Shown here: in pieces, positions 56,288 to 64,000 of the stretch
How the letters are laid out: the number at the start of each line of letters is the position of its first letter
How positions within the stretch are numbered: position 1 is the stretch's first letter
Source: Candidatus Poribacteria bacterium
GTDB lineage: Bacteria; Poribacteria; WGA-4E; GCA-2687025
Assembly (NCBI GenBank): GCA_018644665.1
Contig: JABGQA010000155.1
Location: 62,001 to 126,000, forward strand
Reading direction: 5' to 3'
DNA length: 64,000 nucleotides
Translations under genes and position numbers: made by a program
The notes under the pieces: generated by a model
Told to the model about the DNA's origin: nothing
What the model saw: the letters and a program-made list of their open reading frames with translations, nothing else
Database searches by the model: none

Positions 56288-56905
56288 AACGCACGTGTGT
56301 CCCCGAGGTCGCAATGCCGTGAGGGAATGGGGTATCACGCGGTGTCCGGCAGCGTCAAGGAGGGCGCCGCCTGTCGCCGATGTCTCAGCGTTGGCCTGCC
56401 AGCGGCTACCGGCGCCGCTTCATCCGCTCCTGTATGAGCGGGTCGTCGGGGAAGTGTCGCGCTGCCGACTGAAGGACCGACGCGGCTTCCTCGGCGCGTC
56501 CCGCGTCCAGGTGCTGCTGCGCCAACTCCACATAGCGACATGCCATCGGGTTCGACGACTGCCGTAGATAGTCGCCGAAGTTCTCCACCCCGCGATAACG
56601 CACGTGTGTCCCCGAGGTCGCAATGCCGTGAGCGAATAGGGTATCACGCGGTGTCCGGCAGCGTCAAGGAGGGCGCCGGCCGTCGCCGATGTCTCAGCGT
56701 TGGCCTGCCAGCGGCTACCGGCGCTGCTTCATGCGCTCTTGTATGAGCGGGTCGTTGGGGAAGTGTCGCGCTGCCGACTGAAGGACCGACGCGGCTTCCT
56801 CGGCGCGTCCCGCGTCCAGGTGCTGCTGCGCCAACTCCACATAGCGACATGCCATCGGGTTCGACGACTGCCGTAGATAGTCGCAGAAGTTCGCCACCCC
56901 GCGAT
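56288..56905. repeat. 309-bp tandem duplication covering the 3' end of the TPR lipoprotein gene
   Basis: Two adjacent copies, about 56288-56596 and 56597-56905, are nearly identical, differing at only a few bases. The phrase gcacgtgtgtccccgaggt starts at 56291 and again at 56600. The right copy is the real 3' end of the TPR gene; the left copy is surplus. Confidence 0.9.
56406..56603 (-). pseudogene. Truncated extra copy of the TPR gene 3' end
   Basis: This 65-codon frame repeats the last residues of the TPR lipoprotein (NPMACRYVELAQQHLDAGRA, EEAASVLQSAARHF, DDPLIQERMKRRR) with a few substitutions. It lies within the left unit of the 309-bp duplication, begins inside copied sequence and has no ribosome site or leader. 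It is unlikely to be expressed as a useful protein. Confidence 0.7.
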
Positions 56906-57884
56906 AGGTCTGCCCGGTGATGCTCTCATATTCGTCGGCCATGGCGCGGTAGTCGTTCAAGGCGTTCTGATACCGTTCCACAGGTTCTGGGGTTTCCGGA
57001 GGCGGTGTCGGCGCCGGGGCCGGGGCGGGCGGCTTGGGGACAGGACCACGAGACGGCGGCTCGTCTGGCGGACTTGTCGCGGCGGGCGGCGATGAGGGCG
57101 TTGGCGAGTTGGGGAGATCGTCGGATGGCACGGTTGGTTGGACGGTGTCGATAGGCTGAATCCAGGACTCGCCGTTCTGGAGCCGGTCGAGAACCTGTAG
57201 GAGAAAGCCGCTCCCGGTCGCTTCGATGCCCTTCTCGTAATAGGAAGCGGCCGTGTCCGGGTCGCCCACACGCTCATACGCCAGACCCATACTCTCGTAG
57301 CCGAACAGGGCGTCAGGGTGTACGTCGAGGAGCCGTTGGGCGTACTCCATGCTCTCGTAAGGTCGGTCCATCGTCGTCACGGAGGCCAGGTACGCGAGAG
57401 ATCCTCGGTGGGTCGGGGCACGTTCCAACACAGCCAGGTACGCGGCCTCCCGGTCATTGACTCGGTCCACCGGGATCAACTGCGCCCACAGAGCCAGCGC
57501 TTCCACCGCGTTAGGATCGCTACGTACCGCCGCTGCCGCATGGTAGCGCGCCCACTTGCGACTGCCGCCTGCGCCGGTCCAGTACTTTGCTGCCTCAATG
57601 TCAGTTAGCCCTTCCGACATCACCGCGTGCAGCAGATTGTCCGGCTCGCCGTCGGTCTTGCCGATGACGCTGTAGTGCCGGTAGAGGATTTCGAGCTTTT
57701 CGTCTCTTGTCAGAGTCGGGTCGTAGATCGACTCCTCGATCGGCCGACGCATTCTCGCGTCGATCTCCTTATGCGTGAGTCGTCCAGCAAGGCGGTCCCC
57801 TCCCACCCCCGGCAACCGGCAAGCCGTGAGTCCCATCACGAACACACACGCGACGAACAGTGCAACCGCGCGAAGGCGCAGCAT
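56715..57884 (-). CDS. TPR lipoprotein with proline-rich linker
   Basis: 389 residues from the ATG at 57884 (AGGGAG eight bases upstream; a GTG three codons earlier lies inside that site). The leader ends in the lipobox LTAC, so the protein should be lipid-anchored. Residues about 100-240 are tetratricopeptide-like (ALALWAQLIPVDRVNDREAA, LFGYESMGLAYERVGDPDTA, ASYYEKGIEA). A Pro-rich linker (PPSRGPVPKPPAPAPAPTPP) joins this to a C-terminal helical part containing the AGRAEEAASVLQSAARHF repeat. Likely a cell-envelope scaffold. Its 3' end is tandemly duplicated just downstream. Confidence 0.88.
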   Translation of the reverse strand: MLRLRAVALFVACVFVMGLTACRLPGVGGDRLAGRLTHKEIDARMRRPIEESIYDPTLTRDEKLEILYRHYSVIGKTDGEPDNLLHAVMSEGLTDIEAAKYWTGAGGSRKWARYHAAAAVRSDPNAVEALALWAQLIPVDRVNDREAAYLAVLERAPTHRGSLAYLASVTTMDRPYESMEYAQRLLDVHPDALFGYESMGLAYERVGDPDTAASYYEKGIEATGSGFLLQVLDRLQNGESWIQPIDTVQPTVPSDDLPNSPTPSSPPAATSPPDEPPSRGPVPKPPAPAPAPTPPPETPEPVERYQNALNDYRAMADEYESITGQTYRGVANFCDYLRQSSNPMACRYVELAQQHLDAGRAEEAASVLQSAARHFPNDPLIQERMKQRR

Positions 57885-58102
57885 TCGGCACACTCCCTGC
57901 CGCCTGTTGACGAAGCGCCGAGGTCTGTGAGCGACATATTGGCCCGGTAGCGGCGCCTACGCAAGCGGCGACATGACCCGAGTTTCTCACCGGTGACGGC
58001 CGTGATCTGGCGTGTCCCAAGGGACCACTCGCTACGCGGCCGCGCGCCGGCCAGGATGCTGTCCGCGTCTGTTCTGGTCTGCAGCGGTGCGAGGGCGTCA
58101 GG

Positions 58103-59479
58103 TCAGGACGCCGCGACCCATGACTCGAACGCGAGGTCGTGTTCGGGGTCGCTGGCGTGGCTCCACGGCGTGGGCATGTCCGGCCAGAGTTCGTCGTAGG
58201 CCCCGTAGCCGTGACGCTGCATCAGCGCGACGTACTCGCGCGTAAACCGGCGGCATGCGACGCATTGGTTGAGGGGTCGGAGATCGGCCTGAAGGTCGCG
58301 CATCTCAGCGCCTAGGTCGGCCGAAATCATCTGCGCGATTTCCCACGCGCGCTCCGGGACGCCGAGGTGCTGAGCGATCGCCAGAGGGTCCGTCACGTAG
58401 CCGAGGAGCATATGCGGCACGGACATTTCACGGGCGTCGCCGAGCGGAAACTCCGTGAACCAACAGCATGGGTAGACAGGGCCGCCGTTGATGGCCACCT
58501 GGTCTTCCGCCCCGCCACCTAGGAAGCCGCGCGCTCCCGCATGGCGGGAACAGTAGCGCACGCCGTTGTCGGCTTCTGTGACGAGGCCGGCGCGGACGGC
58601 GCGTGCGTTCGGGACGAGGTCGTCGATGATGAATCCGTCGAAACGGTTGTCGATGTCGGCCCCGAAGAAGTGCGCCGTGAGGATGCTGGGATCGTCGGGG
58701 AGCCATGCGGCGCCATCGCCGGTGACGAACATCACGCGGTCGCGTCGCAGATTCTCCTGCACGCGGGCGTAGTGCCGCTTGCGCTCCTCGAACTGATCCT
58801 GTGGGGTGGCTCCCTTGGCGTGGTACATGTCCATGCTCGCGACGACTATGCGCCGTAGCCCCGCGTCCCGCAGGAGTGAGAGGGTGTCGTGGCACTGCCG
58901 TGGGTTTCTCAGGAAGTCGCCGTTGGTTTGTAGAGATAGCAGCAGGTCACCGCCGTATCGCTCCGTGCAGAGCCGCAGCGTGTGAAGGGTCAGGGGCATG
59001 ACGTCGGGATGCAGGACCTCGCCGCCGCTGATCTCGATCTCGCGCAGGGGGTAGGGCAAGTTCGCGACGACGCGTTCGACCTCCTCGAACGTCATCGAGA
59101 CGCCGTTGGGCCCCGAGCCGTTCAGGCAGTGCGCGCAGGTCTTGTGAGCCACCTGCCCCTCGGCGTCCGCCGTGGCCATGCCGTTGTTGCACTTCGTCGT
59201 GATGACCAGATATGCGGAGTCCTTGCGACGTAGGTCGTCGGGCAGGTCGGAGGCCAGGAGATCACTACGGGCGGCCGGGTCCTGCCAGTCAAGGAAGAGG
59301 CGGTGGTACGCGTCCACACCGACACCCGAACGGATCTCCGTCGCGCGCATGTGGGCGGCTAGTTCCACGCCGCCGAAGCGCGCGAACGCGGGCGTCCTGA
59401 GCGTCTGAGCCCAGGCGAAGATGGCGTGCGGCACGCTGTCGGGGGTGGCTTGCGGTATCGTCCGGCTCCTTGTCGGCAT
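58103..59479 (-). CDS. Radical SAM protein with a stretched cluster motif (CX17CX2C)
   Basis: 458 residues. The presumed iron-sulfur site reads ITTKCNNGMATADAEG up to KTCAHCLNG: Cys97, Cys115 and Cys118, i.e. CX17CX2C instead of the usual CX3CX2C. The rest fits radical SAM: REIEISGGEVLHPDVMPLTL gives the GGE motif at about 152-154, followed by LLLSLQTNGDFLRNP and RRIVVASMDMY. Further cysteines occur in the second half (YCSRH, YPCCWF, CVACRRF), as in SPASM-type auxiliary clusters. The ribosome site is weak. No precursor peptide or partner is evident nearby. Substrate unknown. Confidence 0.85.
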   Translation of the reverse strand: MPTRSRTIPQATPDSVPHAIFAWAQTLRTPAFARFGGVELAAHMRATEIRSGVGVDAYHRLFLDWQDPAARSDLLASDLPDDLRRKDSAYLVITTKCNNGMATADAEGQVAHKTCAHCLNGSGPNGVSMTFEEVERVVANLPYPLREIEISGGEVLHPDVMPLTLHTLRLCTERYGGDLLLSLQTNGDFLRNPRQCHDTLSLLRDAGLRRIVVASMDMYHAKGATPQDQFEERKRHYARVQENLRRDRVMFVTGDGAAWLPDDPSILTAHFFGADIDNRFDGFIIDDLVPNARAVRAGLVTEADNGVRYCSRHAGARGFLGGGAEDQVAINGGPVYPCCWFTEFPLGDAREMSVPHMLLGYVTDPLAIAQHLGVPERAWEIAQMISADLGAEMRDLQADLRPLNQCVACRRFTREYVALMQRHGYGAYDELWPDMPTPWSHASDPEHDLAFESWVAAS

Positions 59480-59926
59480 TGTACCGACTTCGCTGCGGGT
59501 CAGGCAAAGCGCCTATCTGGCCGGCCTCCATCCCGCTGCCTGTGTGACTCCGACGCTTGTGGATTGCCTCTGAGCTTTTGGGCGCGTCCTTTATCGCCGC
59601 GCGGCCTCTCGGTGGGTCGCGACCCAGATGCGGGCGGGAAGCAGCGACACAGCAGTTGGCTCGCATCCGCCACATTCCTATGGGTTCACGCGTAGCGATC
59701 AGTCATTGTCGCCCTCGACGCGCCCAGAGCCTGCGAACGCGATTGCCTGGGCTGGCATCTCCGTGGGCGGCCCGCCGGACGAATCCGGCGATCTCCCGCC
59801 TCCGTCCTCAGCAGCGGCGAGACGCCACGGTATGCAACAACGGCGCGCCCGGTGCAACGGGGCCGAGCTATAATCGAGGTAACAGTGCCGTGGCACTACT
59901 AACGAAGTACTCGGGGTGGTGAGAAC
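59480..59926. other. Gap between divergent genes
   Basis: 447 bases without recognisable genes. A perfect TATAAT at 59869-59874, about 53 bases before the kinase start, may be its -10 box, though no -35 box is clear. Confidence 0.4.
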
Positions 59927-62900
59927 ATGGCTATGGACTGCGCGAGCTGCGGAGCCCGGGCTCCGGCGTCTGCCCAAAGTTGCCCAGAATGCGGCGCGCG
60001 TCTTGCGCCGGAGCCGCTGTCACCCGAGAACACGGCGATACGTGAGCAAGCCCAGCAGAGGGTGAGCGAGAGCGAGGGCGCCAGGCACGCGCTCCTACAG
60101 GCCATCCCCGACCTGATCTTCCGATTCGACGCGGACGGCACGTTCCTCGACTGCGTCCCGACCCCCAGCATCCCACTCCTCGCGCACCCCGACGTATTCC
60201 TGGGACGACGCGTAGACGACGTGTTGACCGAGGACCACGCGGCCCGGGCGTTGGAGCACATCCGCCACACCCTATCCTCCGGGACAACCTGCGCCCACGA
60301 ATACGCTCTGTGGCTCGACGATACTCGTCGTCATTTCGAGGCGCGCTACTCCCCGGTCAGCGACAACGAGGTGATCGCGCTCGTCCGCGATGTGACCTAC
60401 CAGAGGTGGCAGACGGTGGAGCGCGACGCGCTGAACGCCATCTCCTCGCTGTTCCTGGACTGTCAGGCACTCGCTCCTGTTTGGGAGCGCGTGCCCGGTA
60501 TCCTGTCGGAGAAATTCGACTATCCCGTAGCGGCGGTCGAGCTGTACGACAGACCGACGGATCACATGGTGTTCGTCGGCTCGGTTGGGCTGCCTAGGAG
60601 AGACGACGGACCGGTACGCATCCCGTGCGATCAGACGATCTCTGGAACAGTTGTCAAAAGCGGCGAGCCGGTGATCGCCGCCGACATCGAGCGAAGACCG
60701 GACTACGCGCTCCCCGGCCTCCGCGCGCTCGGTGTGCGGGGCTTCGTCTGTGTCCCCATGCGCAACGACGGCCGCGTGATCGGCACTGTGGTGCTGGCGC
60801 ACACCCGCGTGTGTCGTGTGCCACCGTCTCTCCCGGACACGCTGCAGTTGGTGGCCGACTTCCTCGCGCGCGTGATAGACCACTTCTGGGCGCAGGAGGG
60901 GGTTCGCCAGCGTCAGGTGCGGCTTCGACTACTGAACGACATCGCCATCGGGATCACCTCCAGGATGACCATCGAGGAGATCGTCCGGTCGGCTATCGGG
61001 CAGATATACGACGACTTCCCCACGCTGCGCGTTGCGTACTCGACGATAGACGCCCACGGGCAACTCTCCGTCCTGACGTCCGCCCAGCCCGAGGGCATGT
61101 CCGCGATCGCGGGCATGTCGGCCGACCTCACCGCCGCCCCGGAGTACCTCGCCGGCCTGCGGAGTGAGGAGCCGGTCATCGTCGAGGATGTCTCCTCAGA
61201 CGACAGGATGACGCCGCTCCGAGACGCGATGGCTGCCGGAGGCACAGGAGCTTTCGTCGATGTCCCGGTGCGTCACTCCGACGAAGTCATCGGCATCCTA
61301 TGCTTCGACGCCCCGCGCCCGAAGTGCTGGTCGGAACATGAATTAACTACGCTATCGGAGGCCGCGGCGTATCTCGCGATCGCGATACGAGGCGCGCGCT
61401 CGGAGCGGGAGCTGTCCGAACACAGGAGCCGGCTGGGGACTTTCGACGAGATCAGCAAGGTGATCCTGTCGACGCTGGACATCGACGCGATCCTCGACAT
61501 CCTGGGACGGGAGATCGTCGAGGCGGGGTACTTCCGCAGCCTCATGATCGCCACGGTGGATGAGGAGGCCGACGCCGTTACCGTGGTTCGCAGTCTTGCG
61601 CGCGCGCCGGACGGCTCCGTGGACAAGGGCGCCCAGAACGTCCTCGGCACGCGGTACGATCTGGCCGACCCGAACATCACGGCCGTCGTCGCGCGCACCG
61701 GAGAGATGGCGGTGCTGACCGGGTGGGACGACCGCTTCGACTCGGAGTTCACGGAACTAGACACGTACCCGCCGCAGAAGGTCGCCTACTTCATCCCGGT
61801 GAAGCGACGGGATCGGGTTCTCGCAGTCCTCGCTACCGCGAGTGACGAACGCGACAAGCAGTCCGTGCTGCATCGCATCGAGGCGATGTCGCCGCTTCTT
61901 GCCCAGACGGCCGTGGCGCTGGATCACGCGCGGTTGTTCCACCGAACGCGTACCGCCCGCGAGGAGCTTCACGCCGTCGTATCCTGCGCACGCTGCCTTC
62001 TCTGGCACGCCACGGTGGAGCGGCGCGAGCCGGACTTCCCGGCGGGTCGTTACCTTCACTGGGATCTCCAGTCCTTCAATGAGGACGCGGCTCAGCAGTT
62101 CCTCCCCCTCGACGTTGCCCCCGGAAGCTCCTACCTACAGGCGTGGTACGAGGCGAAGCTGCCCGAGGACGACGGGCCGATGTACGAAACCGCCAAGAAC
62201 GCTCTGATGGGCGGGGAGTCCCGATACCGTCAGGAGTTCCGATGCCGCGATCGACACGGCGCCCTGAGGTGGTTGGAGGAGGATGTCTTCGTCGAGAAGC
62301 TCGAGCCGGATCGCTGGCGCCTTGTGGGCGTGTGCACGGACATCACCGACCGGAAGGCATCTGAGCAGGAACTCCACGCGGCGAATGAACGGCTGGGAGA
62401 AGCGGTTGACAAGCTCCGTCAGACACAGGAGCAGGCGCTACTGAACGAGCGACTGCGAGCGCTGGGGCACATGGCGAGCGGCATCGCGCACGACTTCAAC
62501 AACGCCCTGACGCCGATTCTGGGATTCAGCGAGTTGCTCCTGACTCAGCCCGACGAACTGGAGGACACCGCCGTCGCGCGGGAGTACCTCGACATGATCC
62601 ACACGACGGCCGAGGACGCGCGGCACATCGTCCGACGCCTGCGGGACTTCTACAGGGCCCGTGGCGATGACGAGGCGCACTCGCACCTCGACCTGCGTCA
62701 GATTATCGCGGAGGCGATATCGCTGACTCAGCCCAAATGGAAGGACGAGGCGCAGGCGCTCGGCGCGTCGGTACGGGTCCACACGGATCTGGCGGACACA
62801 CCGCACGTTCTGGGGGAGGCGTCGGAGCTTCGCGAGATGCTCACGAACCTCATCCTCAACGCATGTGACGCCATGCCAACGGGAGGCTCCATCACGATAC

Positions 62901-63580
62901 GCACGTATGTCGAGACGGGCGCGGAGAGCACGCCTGCGATATGCCTGTCTATCCGCGACACCGGCATCGGCATGTCGGAGGAGGTGCGCAGACGCTGCCT
63001 GGAGCCGTTCTTCACGACGAAGAGCGCGCACGGCACCGGTCTGGGGCTCGCCATGGTGTACGGCATCCTACGGCGGCACGACGCAACGGTCGACATCGAG
63101 AGCGCCGAGGGGGTAGGCACCACGATCACGTTGAGCTTCCCCACGGCGTACGATGAGCTGCCGCGCGAGGACGAACCGACGCCTGCGCAGCCCGCCGCCC
63201 CGCTCCGGGTCCTCGTGGTGGACGACGAACCCGTCGTGCGGAAGCTGATCGGCGCGTATCTGGTCAGCGACGGGCACGGGGTCGTGTCCGTCAGCTCCGG
63301 TGAGGACGCGATCACGGAGTGCGAACGGCAGATGGTGGATCTCGTCGTCACCGACCGGGCGATGCCTGAAATGAGCGGCGACCGGCTGGCCGACATCATC
63401 AAGGAGCGGTTCCCCGGAACGCCGGTGGTCATGGTCACGGGATTCGGCCCGCTCATGCACCACCGACCGGAGAGCGTGGACGCCATCCTGGCGAAGCCGG
63501 TCACCCGCGGCGAACTGCAGGGCGCCATCGCCGAAGTAACTTCAGAGGATAGGCGCGAGGCGGGGTCGGAACATGGCTGA
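59927..63580 (+). CDS. Hybrid sensor histidine kinase with N-terminal zinc ribbon, PAS and GAF domains and C-terminal receiver
   Basis: 1,217 residues, no membrane helix, so cytoplasmic. Order: zinc ribbon at about 5-26 (CASCGARAPASAQSCPECG, a CX2C...CX2C pattern), PAS (about 45-165), three GAF-like modules (about 170-315, 335-490, 505-680), a second PAS (about 690-815), phosphoacceptor domain with ASGIAHDFNNALTPILGF (His855), HATPase (CDAMPTGG, DTGIGM, GTGLGLAMVYGIL) and a receiver with Asp1143 (VVTDRAMPEMS). Its stop overlaps the start of a response regulator by eight bases (ATGGCTGA), so the two form a coupled signalling pair. Zinc ribbons are unusual on such kinases; they may bind metal or a partner. 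Confidence 0.9.
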   Translation: MAMDCASCGARAPASAQSCPECGARLAPEPLSPENTAIREQAQQRVSESEGARHALLQAIPDLIFRFDADGTFLDCVPTPSIPLLAHPDVFLGRRVDDVLTEDHAARALEHIRHTLSSGTTCAHEYALWLDDTRRHFEARYSPVSDNEVIALVRDVTYQRWQTVERDALNAISSLFLDCQALAPVWERVPGILSEKFDYPVAAVELYDRPTDHMVFVGSVGLPRRDDGPVRIPCDQTISGTVVKSGEPVIAADIERRPDYALPGLRALGVRGFVCVPMRNDGRVIGTVVLAHTRVCRVPPSLPDTLQLVADFLARVIDHFWAQEGVRQRQVRLRLLNDIAIGITSRMTIEEIVRSAIGQIYDDFPTLRVAYSTIDAHGQLSVLTSAQPEGMSAIAGMSADLTAAPEYLAGLRSEEPVIVEDVSSDDRMTPLRDAMAAGGTGAFVDVPVRHSDEVIGILCFDAPRPKCWSEHELTTLSEAAAYLAIAIRGARSERELSEHRSRLGTFDEISKVILSTLDIDAILDILGREIVEAGYFRSLMIATVDEEADAVTVVRSLARAPDGSVDKGAQNVLGTRYDLADPNITAVVARTGEMAVLTGWDDRFDSEFTELDTYPPQKVAYFIPVKRRDRVLAVLATASDERDKQSVLHRIEAMSPLLAQTAVALDHARLFHRTRTAREELHAVVSCARCLLWHATVERREPDFPAGRYLHWDLQSFNEDAAQQFLPLDVAPGSSYLQAWYEAKLPEDDGPMYETAKNALMGGESRYRQEFRCRDRHGALRWLEEDVFVEKLEPDRWRLVGVCTDITDRKASEQELHAANERLGEAVDKLRQTQEQALLNERLRALGHMASGIAHDFNNALTPILGFSELLLTQPDELEDTAVAREYLDMIHTTAEDARHIVRRLRDFYRARGDDEAHSHLDLRQIIAEAISLTQPKWKDEAQALGASVRVHTDLADTPHVLGEASELREMLTNLILNACDAMPTGGSITIRTYVETGAESTPAICLSIRDTGIGMSEEVRRRCLEPFFTTKSAHGTGLGLAMVYGILRRHDATVDIESAEGVGTTITLSFPTAYDELPREDEPTPAQPAAPLRVLVVDDEPVVRKLIGAYLVSDGHGVVSVSSGEDAITECERQMVDLVVTDRAMPEMSGDRLADIIKERFPGTPVVMVTGFGPLMHHRPESVDAILAKPVTRGELQGAIAEVTSEDRREAGSEHG

Positions 63581-64000
63581 CAGACGCACGATTCTCGTCG
63601 TGGACGATGACCGCCCGGTCCGCACGTTGGTCGCGCGCTTCCTCGGGAAGACCTACGACATCCGCGAGGCCGAAGACGGCGAGGAGGCATGGGCGATAAT
63701 CCAGTCCGAAGACACTGCGCCCGACCTGGTTATCACGGACATCAGAATGCCGCGAACCGACGGCGTGACGCTTCTCGCGCGCATCCGCGAGGAGTACCCC
63801 GACATCGGCGTCGTGATGATGAGTGGCACCGACACCGTGTCCGCCGCCGTGCGAACGATGCGCCTTGGAGCGGTGGACTATGTCGTGAAGCCGTTCCCGT
63901 CCCTCGACGAGCTGGCCATCATCGTCGAGCGCTATTTCGAACGGCAGAGCGTGGAGCACACGCTCGCCGAATATGTGCGACTTCACCGGGAGATGACGAC
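63573..64000 (+). CDS. Response regulator, N-terminal part (cut by window edge)
   Basis: An ATG at 63573 overlaps the end of the hybrid kinase gene. The visible 142 residues are a receiver domain (ILVVDDDRPVRTLVARFLG, phosphoacceptor Asp in LVITDIRMPRTDG, Lys in DYVVKPFPS) followed by the beginning of a helical linker (ERQSVEHTLAEYVRLHRE). The output domain lies beyond the window; NtrC-type or HD-GYP outputs are common after such linkers, so the target is open. It is the likely partner of the kinase. Confidence 0.9.
   Translation, partial: MADRRTILVVDDDRPVRTLVARFLGKTYDIREAEDGEEAWAIIQSEDTAPDLVITDIRMPRTDGVTLLARIREEYPDIGVVMMSGTDTVSAAVRTMRLGAVDYVVKPFPSLDELAIIVERYFERQSVEHTLAEYVRLHREMT

Overview
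The window is bacterial, GC-rich by eye, with Shine-Dalgarno-led ATG and GTG starts. Its gene content recalls uncultured marine or soil lineages of the Poribacteria / Latescibacterota / Planctomycetes type. Markers are two uroporphyrinogen-decarboxylase-like (URO-D) proteins, a phytanoyl-CoA dioxygenase, a DUF1553/DUF1501 pair, sialidase-like and other secreted carbohydrate-active proteins, a GtaA-type glutaminase, ankyrin proteins and a large PQQ-type propeller. The phylum is an inference; no marker gene here settles it.

Layout. 0-8 kb: a minus-strand run of secreted or catabolic genes (GH117-like fragment, sialidase-like protein, two ankyrin proteins, one with C-terminal helix-hairpin-helix units, and a glutaminase), then a divergent URO-D-like gene followed by a decayed copy of its own 3' end. 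8.5-16 kb: a 662-residue protein whose C-terminus is a two-helix K+ channel with a TVGYGD filter, a 1 kb gene-poor stretch holding a remnant of a lipoprotein leader, an ankyrin/serine-hydrolase fusion, a lipoprotein and tag. 16-23 kb: a giant secreted glycosidase-like protein, a kelch protein and the second URO-D-like gene. 23-28 kb: a phosphate operon phoB-phoR-DUF47-pit with two Pho-box-like arrays of 11-bp direct repeats. 28-35 kb: an S9 peptidase and the DUF1553-DUF1501 pair. 35-43 kb: a VOC protein, an ECF sigma factor fused to a membrane-anchored repeat domain, a receiver protein with dnaK, and a coupled dehydrogenase-lipA-methyltransferase run. 43-48 kb: an IS66-type transposase relic, a PQQ-propeller protein, tRNA-Gly(CCC) and PhyH. 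48-52 kb: a serine-palmitoyltransferase-like enzyme, an AlkZ-like protein and a GNAT protein, with REP-like 125-bp repeats; this may be a sphingolipid locus. 52-58 kb: secreted beta-helix and propeller proteins and a TPR lipoprotein whose 3' end is tandemly duplicated. 58-64 kb: a radical SAM protein with a stretched CX17CX2C cluster motif, then a zinc-ribbon hybrid sensor kinase overlapping a response regulator cut by the window edge.

The best-supported gene system is the phosphate operon, where regulator, sensor, PhoU-like accessory protein and transporter sit together with matching operator arrays. The strongest candidates for something undescribed are the soluble-domain/K+-channel fusion, the non-canonical radical SAM protein and the ECF sigma fusion. 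Several intergenic stretches hold degraded copies of neighbouring genes, so local duplication and decay seem frequent here. All homology statements come from reading motifs; no database search was run.
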